A stretch of DNA of 12,927 bases from positions 1-12,927 of the forward strand of contig JASEHU010000030.1 of assembly GCA_030018635.1 (NCBI GenBank), read 5' to 3'. The translations under genes were made by a program, and so were the position numbers. The notes beneath the pieces were generated by a model. That model ran no database searches and was not told the DNA's origin. It saw only the letters and a list, made by a program, of their open reading frames with translations. The stretch comes from a bacterium (lineage in GTDB: Bacteria > UBA9089 > CG2-30-40-21 > SBAY01). This document shows, piece after piece, positions 12,064 to 12,927 of this stretch; position 1 is the first letter of the stretch; the number at the start of each line of letters is the position of its first letter.

Positions 12064-12849
12064 ATGGAATACATTTATGGACCGGTGTCTTCCTGGAGAT
12101 TGGGTAGCTCACTGGGGATTGACTTACTTTCACAAAGGCATAGGATATGCACCTTTGACTGCATTTACTGCCAGCTTGGCAAAGGACCACATTATGAAAT
12201 AGAAAGGAAGGTATATGTTCCCACCCGAAACATAATTAAAGAGTTAGAGATGTTATCCCTGACCCAACGAGAGGTATTACCTCAAATAGATTATGTAACA
12301 CTTTCAGGTCGTGGTGAACCTACACTGGCAGAAAATTTAGGTGAGGTAATAAAGGCAATAAAGGCAATTCGAAAAGAGCCTGTAGCGGTTTTGACTAACG
12401 CATCCTTAATAATAAAAGATAAAATACGGGCGGAGCTTTCTTTGGCCGATTTTGTGTCAGTCAAATTAGATGCCTCATCCGAAGAGTCATTCGAATTACT
12501 CAACAAACCTGCACCAGGGATTAAATTTGCGGAAAGCATAGATGGCATAAAACAATTCAGAAAAGAATATGGTGGAAGGTTCGGACTACAGCTTATGTTT
12601 ATTGCCCAAAATAAAGATAATGCCCCTGGATTAGCCGAATTGGCTTTTGAGATAAACCCGGCTGAGGTGCAGATAAATACCCCTTTGCGACCTTGTCCAA
12701 CTAAACCGCTGTCTAAAGAAGAAATCTCTGTAATAAAGGGATATTTTAAGGGATTGAATGTCGTCTCGGTTTATGATGCCAAACATAAGGATGTCAAACC
12801 TATCAACTTAGAAGATACCTTGAAGAGAAGAGGGACTGGTAAATGGTAA
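12064..12849 (+). CDS. Radical SAM protein (COG0731-like)
   Basis: Radical SAM enzymes use a [4Fe-4S] cluster and S-adenosylmethionine to start radical chemistry. The 261-aa product carries the cluster motif C29-x3-C33-x2-C36 in CTFDCIYCQLG. The SAM-binding glycine-rich segment SGRGEPTLAENLG (80-92) follows, then the LTNASL strand (116-121), VKLDASSEESF and the QLMFIAQNKDN region. The opening YGPVSSWRLGSSLGIDL is characteristic of the COG0731 group, in which members I recall read PSRRLG; here the P and the first R are S and W. Function in this group is unknown; distant relation to tRNA wyosine enzymes does not prove a tRNA role. The GAGGT ribosome-binding site overlaps the def stop, so the two are co-translated. 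Confidence 0.88.
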   Translation: MEYIYGPVSSWRLGSSLGIDLLSQRHRICTFDCIYCQLGKGPHYEIERKVYVPTRNIIKELEMLSLTQREVLPQIDYVTLSGRGEPTLAENLGEVIKAIKAIRKEPVAVLTNASLIIKDKIRAELSLADFVSVKLDASSEESFELLNKPAPGIKFAESIDGIKQFRKEYGGRFGLQLMFIAQNKDNAPGLAELAFEINPAEVQINTPLRPCPTKPLSKEEISVIKGYFKGLNVVSVYDAKHKDVKPINLEDTLKRRGTGKW

Positions 12850-12927
12850 TCAGGTTATCGGTAAGGAAAACGCAATAGTGGTTCATAACATTTGATATTG
12901 TGGGTGCTCCAGTAGTCAGAATTCAGG
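12850..12927. other. Right-edge spacer, nothing recognised
   Basis: The last 78 bases after the radical SAM stop hold no open reading frame of note, no clear terminator hairpin and no tandem repeat that I can see. A following gene may begin beyond the window. Confidence 0.5.

Overview
This 12.9 kb window comes from a moderately AT-rich bacterial chromosome. All 17 protein genes I can support lie on the + strand. The mix is core housekeeping (NAD+ DNA ligase, peptide deformylase), Fe-S/redox proteins, a SpoIID-type cell-wall enzyme, a GT-C glycosyltransferase and small toxin-antitoxin pairs. Many intergenic gaps are filled with hairpins built from short tandem units. That combination suggests an uncultured, environmental, candidate-phylum-type bacterium. 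I cannot name the lineage from sequence alone. No tRNA, rRNA or CRISPR array was seen, and no gap between genes exceeds 300 bp.

Layout. (1) 1-2192: ligA behind a promoter that would give an almost leaderless mRNA. (2) 2193-2454: a spacer holding nested inverted repeats. (3) 2455-3973: a compact run of a small two-helix membrane protein, a DUF2905-type membrane protein and a SpoIID/LytB-type exported protein. (4) 4041-5952: a tight four-gene operon of leuD-type dehydratase small subunit, HicB-like, HicA-like and class I fumarase alpha subunit. (5) 5953-6791: a spacer with a consensus promoter, related repeats and a second HicBA pair. This pair sits in what looks like a complete 533-bp integron gene cassette (6158-6690) ending in a textbook attC site. 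(6) 6792-8669: a polytopic glycosyltransferase. (7) 8840-11391: a redox-flavoured stretch of thioredoxin-fold putative lipoprotein, a 58-aa 2[4Fe-4S] ferredoxin, thioredoxin and an ArsP_2-like membrane transporter, separated by hairpin-bearing gaps. (8) 11538-12849: def and a radical SAM gene in one operon.

How it fits together. The leuD and fumarase-alpha genes each encode half of a two-part hydro-lyase whose partner is not adjacent, and a HicBA-type pair is wedged between them with operon-style overlaps. The second HicBA pair is unrelated in detail. Its cassette has both expected signatures: a 5' boundary complementary to the R'' box, and a 3' attC that folds with bulged bases and an unpaired spacer. 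No integrase and no second attC were found here, so this is a solitary cassette in a repeat-rich spacer. The other structural theme is that most gaps of about 100 bp or more carry an imperfect long hairpin whose arms are degenerate tandem 6-9-mers. A related palindromic tract is embedded in frame in ligA.
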